Below, one piece after another: positions 10,127-20,360 of a DNA stretch of 64,000 nt (positions are counted from its first letter, which is position 1; the number at the start of each line of letters is the position of its first letter). A model generated the notes under the pieces. The model made no database searches. It was not told the origin of the DNA and worked only from the letters and a program-made list of their open reading frames with translations. Where the stretch lies: positions 682,001 through 746,000 of the forward strand of contig NW_027184084.1 of assembly GCF_041296385.1 (NCBI RefSeq). Direction: 5' to 3'. The position numbers and the translations under genes were made by a program. The stretch comes from Aphelocoma coerulescens (taxonomy: Eukaryota > Chordata > Aves > Passeriformes > Corvidae).

Positions 10127-12095
10127 CATAAAAATTCTTGCCTACATGGCTTTCAGTCTCATATACCAATAATTGTACTTCTCAATCTTTATAATCCAGG
10201 AACAAGTATCTTACTAAAAGACTGGTGAGTTATCTTTTGCCAAATTTAAAATTGATAGGGTTAAGGAATGTTTATTTCCCTGTTGCACCAACAACATTTA
10301 CAGTTTCTTGACTTAATTTTCTTTGGGTCATATTTAGATCCTGTGTCTATTAATTAATTTTATCTTTTCTCCTTCCCCAGCTGTATGGAAACCACAGGTT
10401 CAGCTGGGATGCTGGGGTTCTGCCCCCAGTTCCCATCCATCTTGATGTAGGGGTAGCTTTTCTACCTCTGCCCCCTTCAGCTTCCGGGGATCTTGGTGTC
10501 CAAAACCTTTACAATATGCACACTGATTCAGCTTCAATCCCCCCAGAAAAACCTACTTTTCTCTCGTTTCTCTTTCCAACTCCCATTTTCTTTGTCTTTC
10601 TTCCCTTTTCTTTTCCCATCTCCTTGATAGCCATCACCTCGTTTTCCCATCCCTTGCTCATCCTGCTTTTTACTTCCTGTCTACCCGCTTCCTACTTTCT
10701 TGTTCCCTCTCCTGCTTTCTCACTTCCTGTGGAATCTAATAGAATATCCAGCAGAAAATGATTTCAAATACCTTAGTTACTCTCATACACCCAGACATAC
10801 AGTACACACACAAACAACACAGTGCACAGAGACATAGGGACAAAGACACAGAGACACAGCACAGACAATGCACTGAGAGCACACACTGTGTACACAGAGC
10901 TCTTATTGAAGTCTATTAATCAAGACTGTCCAGGCCACTTCTAAAAGCTTTTCTAGGTCATGAGAGTCTGGTTCTTCCAGTTATTGTAACTTCCTTTTAA
11001 TATCCAGTGCTGAGTTCCCTACAAATATGAAAGCCAGCTCTACAACTTGCCCAGGTTTCTACAGATTGATATTAGTGTATCTCCTGGCAGCTACTTTAAG
11101 GCGTTCCTCAAATTCACTCGGTGTCTCATGCGGTCCTTGTTTCACCTCATAGAGTTTAGACCAATTTATTACCTTTGGCATTACATATTTAAAGCCAAAT
11201 AATATCCACCTTTGATATTGTTTCAGTAAAACCCTCCCTTTCCTGGTGTTGGGGTTCCAATGGGGGTCCCAGGAGACAAAATGCTCTTCAACAGTTCCTG
11301 GTAGCCTCCCCTCTGTGTCTATCCTGTCCACCTCCTTCCTAGTAGTCCTGAGTACTACCTCTCTTTCTGTAGAATCTAATAGATTATCTAGCAGAATTTG
11401 GATCTCCCCCCAGTCTGGATTCTGGGTTTTAAGATTTGTCTCAAACACTTTAGTTACTCTCTCTGGATTTTCTCTATAGGGTCTTGCTAGTCTCATTCAT
11501 GCCTCACGGTCGATGGGGGAGAAAAGTACCTTTACCACGACTGGGCTGTGAGATCTCACTCTCTCCTGGAATAGAGTTATCATTTCCTGTTCACCCCTTT
11601 CTTTCTTATTGTCTTCCTGTTTACCCCTTTCTGACTTACCATCTTCTTGTCTGGCTCACTTCCTGTTTCCCCTGGGTCCACCCCAATATCGGGCTTGAAA
11701 GTAACACCTGGCTCCTTCCCAACTGCGCGTCCCCCGCCTTGTCCTCCCCCAGTCTCAGACAGACAAACCCTCTATCTCCCTATCTTCCACATCTGGTGCC
11801 ACCATCATATCTACATCATACTCTCGTGCAATACTGCAAGAGGAACAACATTGCTTCATTCTCCTATCCTTTGCCCTTTCCTTTATAATCTAAGGTATCA
11901 TTCTCTGGCCACCAAGACTGGCAGTTTAGCTTATATATTGGTGATAAATTATTACAATATCTAATCAATTTAGATTTACTTAGTGAATCTCCTCCTATCT
12001 TTTCCCAGTGGTTCAATAAACATTTTAATGGAAAATTTGGAATATCATCTCCCACTTTAGTTTTAGAAGAAACTGTCCTCATATTCAAGAATTAT
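10127..12095 (-). pseudogene. gag: Class I ERV gag (and possible protease) remnant
   Basis: The clearest part is 11059-11496 (145 codons). It has a gammaretrovirus-type capsid with NPDWGEIQILLDNLLD, PHWNPNT and the VKQGPHETPSEFEERLK segment, which corresponds to the major homology region. About 10470-10530 reads as a nucleocapsid Cys-knuckle (C..C....H) whose last Cys is lost. The intervals 10127-10380 and 11500-12095 are decayed; 10127-10330 may be protease. This is the gag end of the same minus-strand provirus as the pol pieces at 6090-7800. Confidence 0.7.
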
Positions 12096-12461
12096 AAGTA
12101 CATGAGCTCTTACCTTAGAACAGAACGGTGGGAGGGAGGGAGGGGGATTGCCAAGCCTGCAATCACTGAAACTGACACAAGAGGGCACTCCAAGACCACA
12201 AATATTATCTCAGTCACAGCAACCTTCGATAAAACTCCACTGCAACACTCTCTCCACAAACAGGTTTTTTTTATACATACCACGGGCATCCCCATGCTCT
12301 TATATGCCAGCAAACTCAAATCAACACACACCACTCTCATACACAAACACACTCCAAGTTCAAGAAAAATGCAAAGAATTCAAAGCAATTGCACAGACTT
12401 CTCTCCAGCCAAGGCTGGAGCCGGGCTCTGCTTGTAAACTGAGCCTGGGTTTTTTCTCTTC
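12096..12461. other. Unassigned, possibly class I leader or LTR
   Basis: The interval lies where the leader and 5' LTR of the degraded class I provirus would be expected. Short direct CACTCT/ACACAC tracts are present. No LTR termini, ORF or RNA gene could be defined. Confidence 0.35.
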
Positions 12462-13230
12462 TGTCCTGGTTTAAAAGACAGGTGTCTGCCAAGGAAGGCG
12501 GGAACCTTCCTGGAAGGGAAAATATGACCCCCTCCCTCCAAATTATTATAACTTTGAAATTCTGGGGCTTTCAGGCAAAGATATGGGAAAAGGAATAACA
12601 GTTCTTTACTATAATATATATGTACAGATATGTATATATGTATAAAGACAGACAAACAACAACAACAGCAACAACAACAAACAGAAAACCCAATAACAGC
12701 CTTTTTCCCACCTGTCAAGCACTTTCCCCTTTGGTATAGTTACGAGCACAACCGGCAGAGGGTGCTGATGGCTCATGTCAGGGCAGAGAGGGGCTGCAGT
12801 GATTCCTCCACAGCTTCAGGGGCCGCTGTTGGCTCGTTTCAAGGCAGAGAGGAGTGCAGTGACTCCCCCGAGGCTTCATGGGGCGCTCCAATACAAGTCC
12901 TGAGCCTCCCCAGGGGTTAATAGCAGCCCAGGTGAGAGACAAGGTGGAGGGGAAAGGGGGGTGTGCTCGGTTTCCCCATGACCTCACATGTCCCATGAAA
13001 TATCCTGGCAATGGCAGCTCTGGTGTGGCTCCAGTCCACCAGCAGTGTGGAAGGTGCTTTCAATAAGCAGTCAGGAGAAACTTTACAGCAGTGCCAAACC
13101 CCCTGGGCTGGAGAAGTCCAGCACCAAATACCACAACTGTCTCCCCTCCAAGTCAGGCAATTTTTCTCCATTCTCTCTATGTCACTCATGATGTTGAGAA
13201 GCCAAACTGAAAGCAAGACATCTTCATACC
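12462..13230 (-). repeat. LTR, diverged family A relative
   Basis: It begins TGTCCTGGTTTAAAAGACAGG, the reverse complement of the family A 3' terminus. The AACAACAACA..CCCAATAACAG block follows at about 12655-12705, then repeated GCAGTGA and GGCGCTCC motifs. The right boundary is approximate. Confidence 0.65.
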
Positions 13231-13520
13231 TGGATCCCTGCTGGTTCCAAAGTGATCCACAATCAGATCAACAGCAGTGTTGATTCCCTTCACCAGAGAA
13301 GCTGACTTTAGTTACAGGATGGATTGTTGTGGTGCATCCCCTCCCCTTCCCTCAGGCCGCACTGTGATCTGAGAAATGCTTGTTAGGCCTTGATGAACTG
13401 CACTTGGACTAAGACCCTCTTGAGCTTATCAGCAAGACTGTCTGTTTCCAGGAACTAACAGGTGTCAAATGAACACCTGTTTTTTAACATACAGCCTTGG
13501 AAACTTATTTTTGTTGCCTG
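13231..13520. other. No recognised feature
   Basis: About 290 bp without a recognisable repeat boundary, ORF or RNA gene. It ends at the target duplication of the next solo LTR. Confidence 0.4.
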
Positions 13521-13526
13521 AATAAC

Positions 13527-13806
13527 TGTTGGGGTCCCTTCCCCGCCATGTAGCCCTGGGAGCCCTGAGGGGAGGCACGGGGTTTCCCTGCCCCTGGTCA
13601 GCCTCGTTCCCCATTGGTTGGTTTGTGTTTCCCTGCGCGGGCAAAAGGAGCTCGGGTCCTGACTGTAACAGTTCCTCGGCAGAGCCCGGCCATGCGGCTG
13701 GGGAAATAAACATCTCTGAAACATCTAGCAAGAATCCGTCCATATATATTTCTTTTCCACGGGACTCCTGGTTTGATATAGGCATTACAGTATCCCCGCT
13801 GTAACA
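13527..13806 (+). repeat. Solo LTR of the Y-box element family
   Basis: 280 bp, TGTTGGGGTCCC...CCGCTGTAACA, flanked by a perfect 6-bp TSD aataac (13521-13526 and 13807-13812). It is clearly the same family as the LTRs of both Y-box elements, in opposite orientation, and closer to copy 2. AATAAA lies at about 13707 in plus sense. It shows that the family also spreads and recombines to solo LTRs. Confidence 0.93.
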
Positions 13807-13861
13807 AATAACAACCTGAGTGCAATAATATTTTTGTTACTGAGCCTTCAAAGAAAGTTAC

Positions 13862-14420
13862 TTGTTGGAGTATGAAGCGACGCAGAGTCCTCAGGCAGGT
13901 GCAAAAGGGAGCTCTTTATTGCCAAAAATCAGGTCTTTTTAAGCAATTTGGCCTTTATCAGTTGCATATTTTCAAAGGACAACAAATATAATTCAACCAA
14001 CCACCATAAACCACAACGTGAGCATGTGACGGTTATATAACTTGTTTTCAATGGTTATGAAACTTGTTTTCTACCTCAGTTCCAGCTGAGTCATTCCCAG
14101 AATCCTTTTCTACTTAGCTGAAGTACAAGGAGTCAGCCATGATTTTACAAAGGCAACAAGGCCCTTATTCTGTAAGGCTTTCCCTATCTGTAAAAGTTAC
14201 TGACTTGAATTGTGGCTAGAATGGAAAATCACTATGACTAAAGCCCTCTAACAACCCTATAAACAGCAGTCCAACGTGAGACCCTTTGAGCTCTTGATTC
14301 CCAGAAGATAAGGGGCTAATGTGTATTTCTCAAAAAGTGATAACCAGATGGCTGTAGAGCCAATCAAGGACTGTTAGTAATAACAGACAAGAATTGTTGG
14401 TAGTAACTAAGGTCTATTGA
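13862..14420 (-). repeat. Probable LTR, unassigned family
   Basis: It starts TTGTTGGAGTATGAAGCG. A reverse-complement polyadenylation signal (CTTTATTG, about 13913) suggests minus orientation. No second boundary or partner copy was seen in the window. Confidence 0.4.
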
Positions 14421-14803
14421 TATTAACACACCATGAGAAAGAACAAGATTTGGCTGAAGAAGGGGGGCCAGGCAGAGATAGGGCAGAACTTTTCCATGAG
14501 AAAGAACCACAACACAATACAGTGCAAACACAGGAAGGAGTGGCAGGAAGTGGGCATGGACTATAAGGGGGGATTAAGACCACCAAGGGCCCCTGAAGCC
14601 TTCCAACCCATTTCCAGAAAGGCCTGAAAGAACAGACTGCACATGATAACTAATTTACTTCAGGGCAGAGAAACCTGTCCATAAAAGGTTCCCCTGTCAA
14701 GCCTGGGCAGTGCCCCCAGGATCCTGGACATCTCATTGGCTGGACCTACACATCTGGATCAATGCCTATGAGCTGGATCAACGCTGGAACCAGGACTGCT
14801 GGC
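14421..14803. other. No recognised feature
   Basis: About 380 bp of unique-looking sequence leading into the microsatellite. A 64-codon open stretch at 14433 has no recognisable features. Confidence 0.4.
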
Positions 14804-15266
<463 letters not shown>

Positions 15267-15456
15267 CCTCCATATTTCCTCTCTTCCCTTTTATCCTATC
15301 CCTTTATCCAAACCCTACTGTCATTTGCTTATATAGTAGGTCAGGGACTAATACCAATTTCCATGCCAAGTGTGTAATTTACTAATAAAACTTTCTGATT
15401 GTTTTTGGACCCTCTGACTTTTGTCATTCCTTTTGACCAATGAACAATGGCAAATC
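15267..15456. other. Unassigned interval with AATAAA
   Basis: ATAATAAAACTTTC-like sequence lies at about 15382. This may be an LTR or 3' UTR fragment. There are no termini. Confidence 0.3.
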
Positions 15457-15942
15457 TTAAGTGCTCCCTTCCCCTTTGTCTATATGTCTGTAGGCCATAT
15501 AGAAGAGACCTAACAGAATTAGCAGCAAAAATATGGCATCTTTAACATTCAGAGGGAAATGAACCTTCTCAAAAGGTGATGTGTCAGACCTGAAGGGGGA
15601 GAAGGAGGTAAAGGGCTGGGAAAAATCATTCCCTTCTGTTCTCCCAACAGGTTGGGTATGATTATTAATAAACCCCCAGAAGTAGCAGCTGAGACCAGGA
15701 CAGGCAGACATCCATGAATACACATCCCAAATAATTCTCACTGCCTCTGATGTTATCTTTATACAAGCTGATATCACAGAGTGTATCAACAAAGAAATCC
15801 TGCTTTCTGCCCCTGATCCAAAAAAGAGCCATATCTGAGGCAAACTGCACCATAAAGAAGGAGAAATATGCAAGCCTAGGTGCCACAGCCCCATGATTAG
15901 ACTGGGCAGTATGGTGACCAGTGAGTTCTGTACCCAATACAA
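15457..15942 (-). pseudogene. gag: N-terminal part of an ERVL-type Gag, diverged
   Basis: 161 open codons homologous to the unusual N-terminal part of the Gag at 18305. Shared features are a C(Y)FWG(F/Y)(I/V)NN motif, FSQPF..F/FPQPLNQF, FPLN, and a following hydrophobic segment (LLLILLGLFYMAYR). The upstream part is also hydrophobic. Downstream Gag and Pol are missing, so this is the 5' end of a truncated minus-strand provirus whose LTR and PBS lie at 15988-16903. The membrane-segment layout is conserved despite extensive sequence divergence. Confidence 0.7.
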
Positions 15943-15987
15943 AATGTTCCAGATAAAATTGGCATTTTTTCACTTTCTCTCTCATGC

Positions 15988-16005
15988 CCCTTAAGTTGGG
16001 TGCCA
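15988..16005 (-). promoter_or_regulatory. Primer binding site, tRNA-Lys-like
   Basis: The sense sequence TGGCACCCAACTTAAGGG lies 4 bases from the LTR. It resembles a degraded complement of the tRNA-Lys(CUU) 3' end used by the related proviruses (compare 18224-18241 and 60754-60771). Confidence 0.6.
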
Positions 16006-16009
16006 AATT

Positions 16010-16903
16010 TGACTTGGTTTAAGACAATTTAAAGAGGTGGACACTCTAAAATGAGTTATCTCCCCTTAGTTTCAACCAATCCTTTTCCACCAATAAGGAA
16101 CAAATAGTAGATATAAGTGAAAAAAATAATGGTTTACTAACAAGACAAACAGGAACAGGCAAAAAATAACAGTAAATAATCACTAGATACAAAATCACTA
16201 AATCTCACAAACCCCACAGGAATGAAGAGAGACACAAAATGGTGGGGTACCTCCTTCCCCATACAAGATGATGCTCTGCAGCCAAGCACGTGGCTCAAGA
16301 GACAAAAGGAAAATGGCGTCAGCCCTCCCCCCTCTCTCTTATCACTCAGAGGGCTGGGGGTCTGTACAGAAAGGTGACTGGTATTCTCCAGATCAAGGGC
16401 TAGAACTCGTGGAGGGACTTCACCTTCCTCACAGCAGGAGATGGCAGGGCAATCGAGGCAAGGCAAAGAAACTGGGCTAGGGCAAATCAGCACCCTCTCT
16501 CCTCAGCTGGGTGCTGCTGGTGAGATGCAGGGGACTTGGACTCCTGGGTGACTCAGACTGGAGCGGGGCACCCTTTCTCTTCCAGCTCGGTGCTGCAACT
16601 GCAGGCAGGCACCTGTGGAATTCACCCCGAGGCAGTCCAAGATGCAAGAGAGGAACAGAAGAGAAGGGATAAAAACCCAAAGCAGACTCTCTCGTTTGAG
16701 CAAAGACCACAAGGTGAGAGAGGGCTTGGCTCTGGTGCTTTGACCTTTTAAAGGGACTGTGGCAAACCTCCAAACCTCGTGATTCCATTTCTGGCTGCGC
16801 TGCCAGGCCTTAAAGAGACAGTAACAATTTTTGAGCACAGATAGATATGGAATACAATAACATTTTGGGTTACCTGTGACTCCCTTAAGGGTGGGTCATC
16901 ACA
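16010..16903 (-). repeat. 5' LTR of the truncated ERVL-type provirus
   Basis: 894 bp, plus-strand TGACTTGG...GTCATCACA. Directly adjacent PBS and gag start give the orientation. The outer flank begins ttttt (16904). The other end of the provirus is not identifiable. Confidence 0.65.
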
Positions 16904-17314
16904 TTTTTGGCATCATGGACAGGATGCTGTGATCAAAGGGCTCCCTTTGGGATACCACCACTCTACCCATGAATTCTGGGCAGGGTGTGCTGAGAAGTGA
17001 TCTACTGGCTGTTAACAGCCAGGAGGGATCTGAGCAGCTGCAAACTAAGAGTGTTCAGGAAATGTCAGTGCTTGACTGCTCCTCAATTTTTGAATTGTTG
17101 AGAGAATATGATGCCTGCCCAACTCCCCTGAGCACAGAATGGGCAAATGGAAATTGATATAACCCTGAGGCTGTGGTTAAATGGATAAATGCAGTGTTAA
17201 ATGAACAAAAGGTATGGAAGGGGAGAGGTAAACAGTTTTGTATGCAGTTATGGGAGCAGCTTTAACCACTGCCCAAAAGGAGAGGTATGCTCTGCAGGAT
17301 CCGGTGAAGGGACT
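16904..17314 (+). pseudogene. gag: Gag start of an unassigned ERV, split by provirus #1
   Basis: An ATG at 16969 opens 62 codons, stopped at 17155. The same frame then continues as NPEAVVKWINAVLNEQKVW..., and a further frameshift leads into the insertion point. Codons on both sides of the 7.25-kb insertion (17315-24568) continue in phase once a single copy of the gact duplication is kept, so this gag was broken by that integration. TTTGGCATCATGGAC at 16906 may be part of its PBS or leader. The retroviral class is uncertain. Confidence 0.65.
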
Positions 17315-18218
17315 TGTTGGGGTTTTAGTTTAGTCCTAGTTTTTTTCTGTTAGAGGAATTTTCTCCCATATGCACGTTGCTAGGGCACAAATGACTGTAC
17401 TTAAGAAAGACAAAAGGGCCTGTCCAAGCTTTTTGTTCTCACCTGGCTGGCAGTTCAGTTCGTTCTCAGCGTCTGGAGGGAGAAGGTGCAGAGAAAGGAG
17501 CTGCTGGTTCCCGTTTTCGGCGTCTTTCCTTTCTGCTGGAAACAACACGGGGATCCCAAAGCTGTTTTCCCTGCCCTGCTGGAGCCTGGGCTGCGGCTGC
17601 CCTGCCCCGCTGCTGCTTCGAGCCTTCGCTATGCTGTAGCCGTGCTCACCCTGCCTGCCTGGAGCCCCGGGGGGTTCCCCTTTTGGATACATCTCGTCTG
17701 CCACGCGGGATTTGTGTTTGTGCCTGCCGCTCCAGCCTACCAGTCCAGCCTGCTGTTTCCGGGAACCCGGGACCAGCTGCCCACCGGTTTGTGAAGCCTT
17801 TGTCCCATCCCTTCCCGGGATCCCAGGGCACCAGAGCAGCTGTGTGCTCCCCGAGCTCGCTCCGGAGCGCCCCCTGCAGCCGCGGGGGAAGCATCGCACC
17901 TGCCCTGCTCACCGGGAGCCGTCAGCGATCCCTGCCGGCTGCGAGCGGAACTGCACCCGAGGGGAAATAGCCTGACAGCCGAGAAGGCCGGGACTGGGTT
18001 TGTGTTTTGCTGTTACTGTCATAGTTGTTGTTTTGTTTGACTAGTTATTTATATATATATATATATAGTAAAGAACTGTTATTCCTATTTCCCACATCTT
18101 TGCCTAAAGACCCTTGATTTCAAAATTGCAATAACTCAGAGGGAAAGGGGTTATATCTGCCACTTCAAGGGAGGCTTCTGCCTTCCTTAGCAGACACCTG
18201 TCTTTCAAAACCAACACA
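17315..18218 (+). repeat. 5' LTR of ERVL-type provirus #1
   Basis: TGTTGGGGTTTTAG...CCAACACA. It includes an AT-dinucleotide run with TATATATAGTAAAG near 18048-18070 and the family A 3' motif CCTTCCTTAGCAGACACCTG. The GC-rich middle contains short chance ORFs on both strands. Confidence 0.93.
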
Positions 18219-18223
18219 GATCT

Positions 18224-18241
18224 TGGCGCCCAACCGTGGGG
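18224..18241 (+). promoter_or_regulatory. Primer binding site, tRNA-Lys(CUU)-like
   Basis: TGGCGCCCAACCGTGGGG matches the complement of the tRNA-Lys(CUU) 3' end except for one extra C. It lies 5 bases after the LTR. Copy #2 has the identical 18-mer (47655-47672). Confidence 0.8.
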
Positions 18242-18304
18242 CCTGAGGGCATTAAGAGAGAGAGGTGAAAAATGAATAACAGTTCCTGGATAACTTAATT
18301 TGGT

Positions 18305-20341
18305 GTGTTGGATATAGGAACCTTGGTAGGCAGCACTATGTGGTCTACTTTGCCCTGGTTCAGGTGGCATGTGGCTGTGGCTATATTCTTCCCCTTTGCA
18401 GCTCCCTACTTGAATATGGGTCCTCTCACTAAGGCTACCATTGCTGTTATCCAGCTTGTGCTGTGGGTCGAGAAGGTGAGGAATTCATGGGTTTTTAACT
18501 TCCTCCGGAATGTGGGCATGTGGATAAACGGCTATCACACACTGAGCGCATGTTTTTGGGGTTACGTTAACAATAGTACCTTCTGTGAGGAAATGACACC
18601 AGGGGAAGTTTTCCCCCAACCCCTCAACCAGTTCTTTGGACCCACCCCATCAATTTTTGAAGGGTTTAGATTCCCTCTGAATACTAACCACCTGCTGCTG
18701 GTAGGCCTACTCTATTTAGCATTCAAGGATAAGTTGAGATTGGCTTGGATAACTACCCAGACACCAGCCCCAGAGACTAGAGATCCTGCCCCAGAGCCTG
18801 ACCCTGCCCCAGAACCTGACATGGCCCCAGAGAGTAGAGTTCCTACCCCAGAGACTGATTCAGCCCCAGAGCCTGACACAGCCCCAGACACTAGAGATCC
18901 TACCCCAGAGCCTGATTCAGCCCCAGAGCCTGACACAGCCCCAGACACTAGAGACCCTGCCCCACAGCCTGATACCGCCCAACAGCCCACCTCAGAAATG
19001 GACTACCCGAACTGGGTGGGGGTACTGGCGAAAGGGATGCAGGAGATATGCCAGGAGATGGGCCAGGTGCGCAAGGAGATGTGCCAGGAGATGGGCCAGG
19101 TGCGCCAGGAGATATGCCAATTGCTAAGGGAATACACCTCCTCAGCTAGTGAGAAAACCTCTCCCTGCCCCAAAGAGGGTGAGTCCGACGGTGCAGCAGT
19201 GGAACCCATGGATGTTACAACCGTCCAGGTTTCAGCTGAACCCCAAGGACAAGTACAGCCAGCAGCAGTCGCCCCTGTGCAAAGGAGGAAGTGTAAGACC
19301 AAATCAGTACGACCAGTTAATGATGATGGGGAACCAGGGCCCTCACAACCAGCAGGGGAGCCAGAGCCAGAAATCATCATTGAGTCCCTGTCGTATGACA
19401 GTCTCCAAGGTATGCCAAACGACATTGTGCGAAGGGGGCGTGAGCCTTATACCACCTGGTTGCTTCGGGTTTGGGACCTCATGGGCACAAGTGTGCAACT
19501 GGATAGTGGTGAGGCAAGGTATCTGGGATCATTGACCCAGGACCCAGGTGTGAACCAGATATTTGTGAGGGAGCCAGGGCCCCTTTCTCTCTGGGACCGG
19601 CTCTTAATGAGTGTGAGAGAAAGGTTCATTCACAAAGAAAGAATGCAGGAGTACCATCATAGAATGCAGTGGAAGACACTTGAGGAAGGGATCCAGCAGC
19701 TAGGAGAGGTGGCAGTATTAGAGGTACTCTTTGGGAGGGATGGACAGCACGGTAATGACCCCGATAAGGTCAGGTGCACAGGACAGATGATGTGGAACCT
19801 GGCAAGGCTAGGGCCATCGCAATACACCACTTTCATTGCAACCATTGATGCTGACAATACCCGAGAAACAGTGGGCTCCGTTGCCAACAAGCTCAGGAAT
19901 TATGACAGTATGGTCAATGGTCCACTGAAAACTCATGTCTCTGCTGTGGTCCAGGACCTCAAAGAGGAGATAAAGGAGATAAGGGAGGAGATGAGGAAGG
20001 TCAGTGTGGCACCAGTGCGAGTCACAGGCCCCCAGGTCAGAGCCTGTCGTCCCCATGCTAGAGAGAGAGGGTACACCCCACGAGCTGAGCTGTGGTTTTT
20101 CCTGTGTGAGCATGGGGAAGACATGAGAAGGTGGGATGGGAAACCCACTTCTGTCCTGGCAGCGCGGGTGCATGAACTCAAGGAGGGAGGCACTAACCAA
20201 GGGGGTTCCGCTAAGGTGAAAGTAGCCTCAGCCTCCCGTGACCGAGCTGCCAGGTATTACAGAAGAGAGGATGATATGTCAGATCCCCTCGAAGGTACCT
20301 CTAGTATGTATGCCCGGGGAAAGAATGATAACCAGGGCTAG
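18305..20341 (+). CDS. gag: ERVL-type Gag polyprotein, intact, 678 codons
   Basis: Structural protein that assembles the virus-like particle. The N-terminal third is odd: hydrophobic segments at about residues 22-38, 43-57 and 128-140, separated by a CFWGYVNN segment. Next comes an acidic Pro-rich repeat of PEPD/APDTRD units (about 154-225), then a Met/Gln/Glu-rich helical stretch with repeated EMGQVR (about 240-275). The capsid-like region (about 355-590) has a REPYTTWLLRVWD start and RERFIHKERMQEY. A second Glu-rich helix and a basic C-terminus follow. No CCHC zinc knuckle is present. It ends in TAG at 20339-20341, in phase with pol. This is the only full-length gag in the window; copies #2 and #3 are broken. 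Confidence 0.9.
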   Translation: MLDIGTLVGSTMWSTLPWFRWHVAVAIFFPFAAPYLNMGPLTKATIAVIQLVLWVEKVRNSWVFNFLRNVGMWINGYHTLSACFWGYVNNSTFCEEMTPGEVFPQPLNQFFGPTPSIFEGFRFPLNTNHLLLVGLLYLAFKDKLRLAWITTQTPAPETRDPAPEPDPAPEPDMAPESRVPTPETDSAPEPDTAPDTRDPTPEPDSAPEPDTAPDTRDPAPQPDTAQQPTSEMDYPNWVGVLAKGMQEICQEMGQVRKEMCQEMGQVRQEICQLLREYTSSASEKTSPCPKEGESDGAAVEPMDVTTVQVSAEPQGQVQPAAVAPVQRRKCKTKSVRPVNDDGEPGPSQPAGEPEPEIIIESLSYDSLQGMPNDIVRRGREPYTTWLLRVWDLMGTSVQLDSGEARYLGSLTQDPGVNQIFVREPGPLSLWDRLLMSVRERFIHKERMQEYHHRMQWKTLEEGIQQLGEVAVLEVLFGRDGQHGNDPDKVRCTGQMMWNLARLGPSQYTTFIATIDADNTRETVGSVANKLRNYDSMVNGPLKTHVSAVVQDLKEEIKEIREEMRKVSVAPVRVTGPQVRACRPHARERGYTPRAELWFFLCEHGEDMRRWDGKPTSVLAARVHELKEGGTNQGGSAKVKVASASRDRAARYYRREDDMSDPLEGTSSMYARGKNDNQG

Positions 20342-20360
20342 AGGGGCCCTGCCTCTAGCC
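20336..20360 (+). promoter_or_regulatory. Hairpin at the gag-pol UAG, candidate readthrough signal
   Basis: GGCTAGAGG (20336-20344) and CCTCTAGCC (20352-20360) form a perfect 9-bp stem with a 7-base loop. The gag stop TAG lies inside the 5' arm. Gag and Pol are in the same frame with no other stop between them, as in retroviruses that use stop-codon suppression. The same perfect stem is at 45560-45584 in copy #2; it is degraded in copy #3 (about 62705). Function is inferred. Confidence 0.55.

Noticed and set aside
17336..17975. Overlapping ORFs up to 187 codons in the GC-rich LTR middle (also at 23718-24324, 41535-42201, 47938-48554)
   Set aside because: They occur on both strands within LTRs, differ between LTR copies and have no domain; they are chance ORFs in GC-rich U3.
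18224..18241. tRNA gene because of tRNA-like sequence
   Set aside because: Only 18 bases complementary to a tRNA 3' end next to an LTR; it is a primer binding site.
19003..19425. Minus-strand ORFs opposite ERVL-type gag and pol
   Set aside because: Shadows of the coding strand that recur in all copies because the coding strand is conserved.
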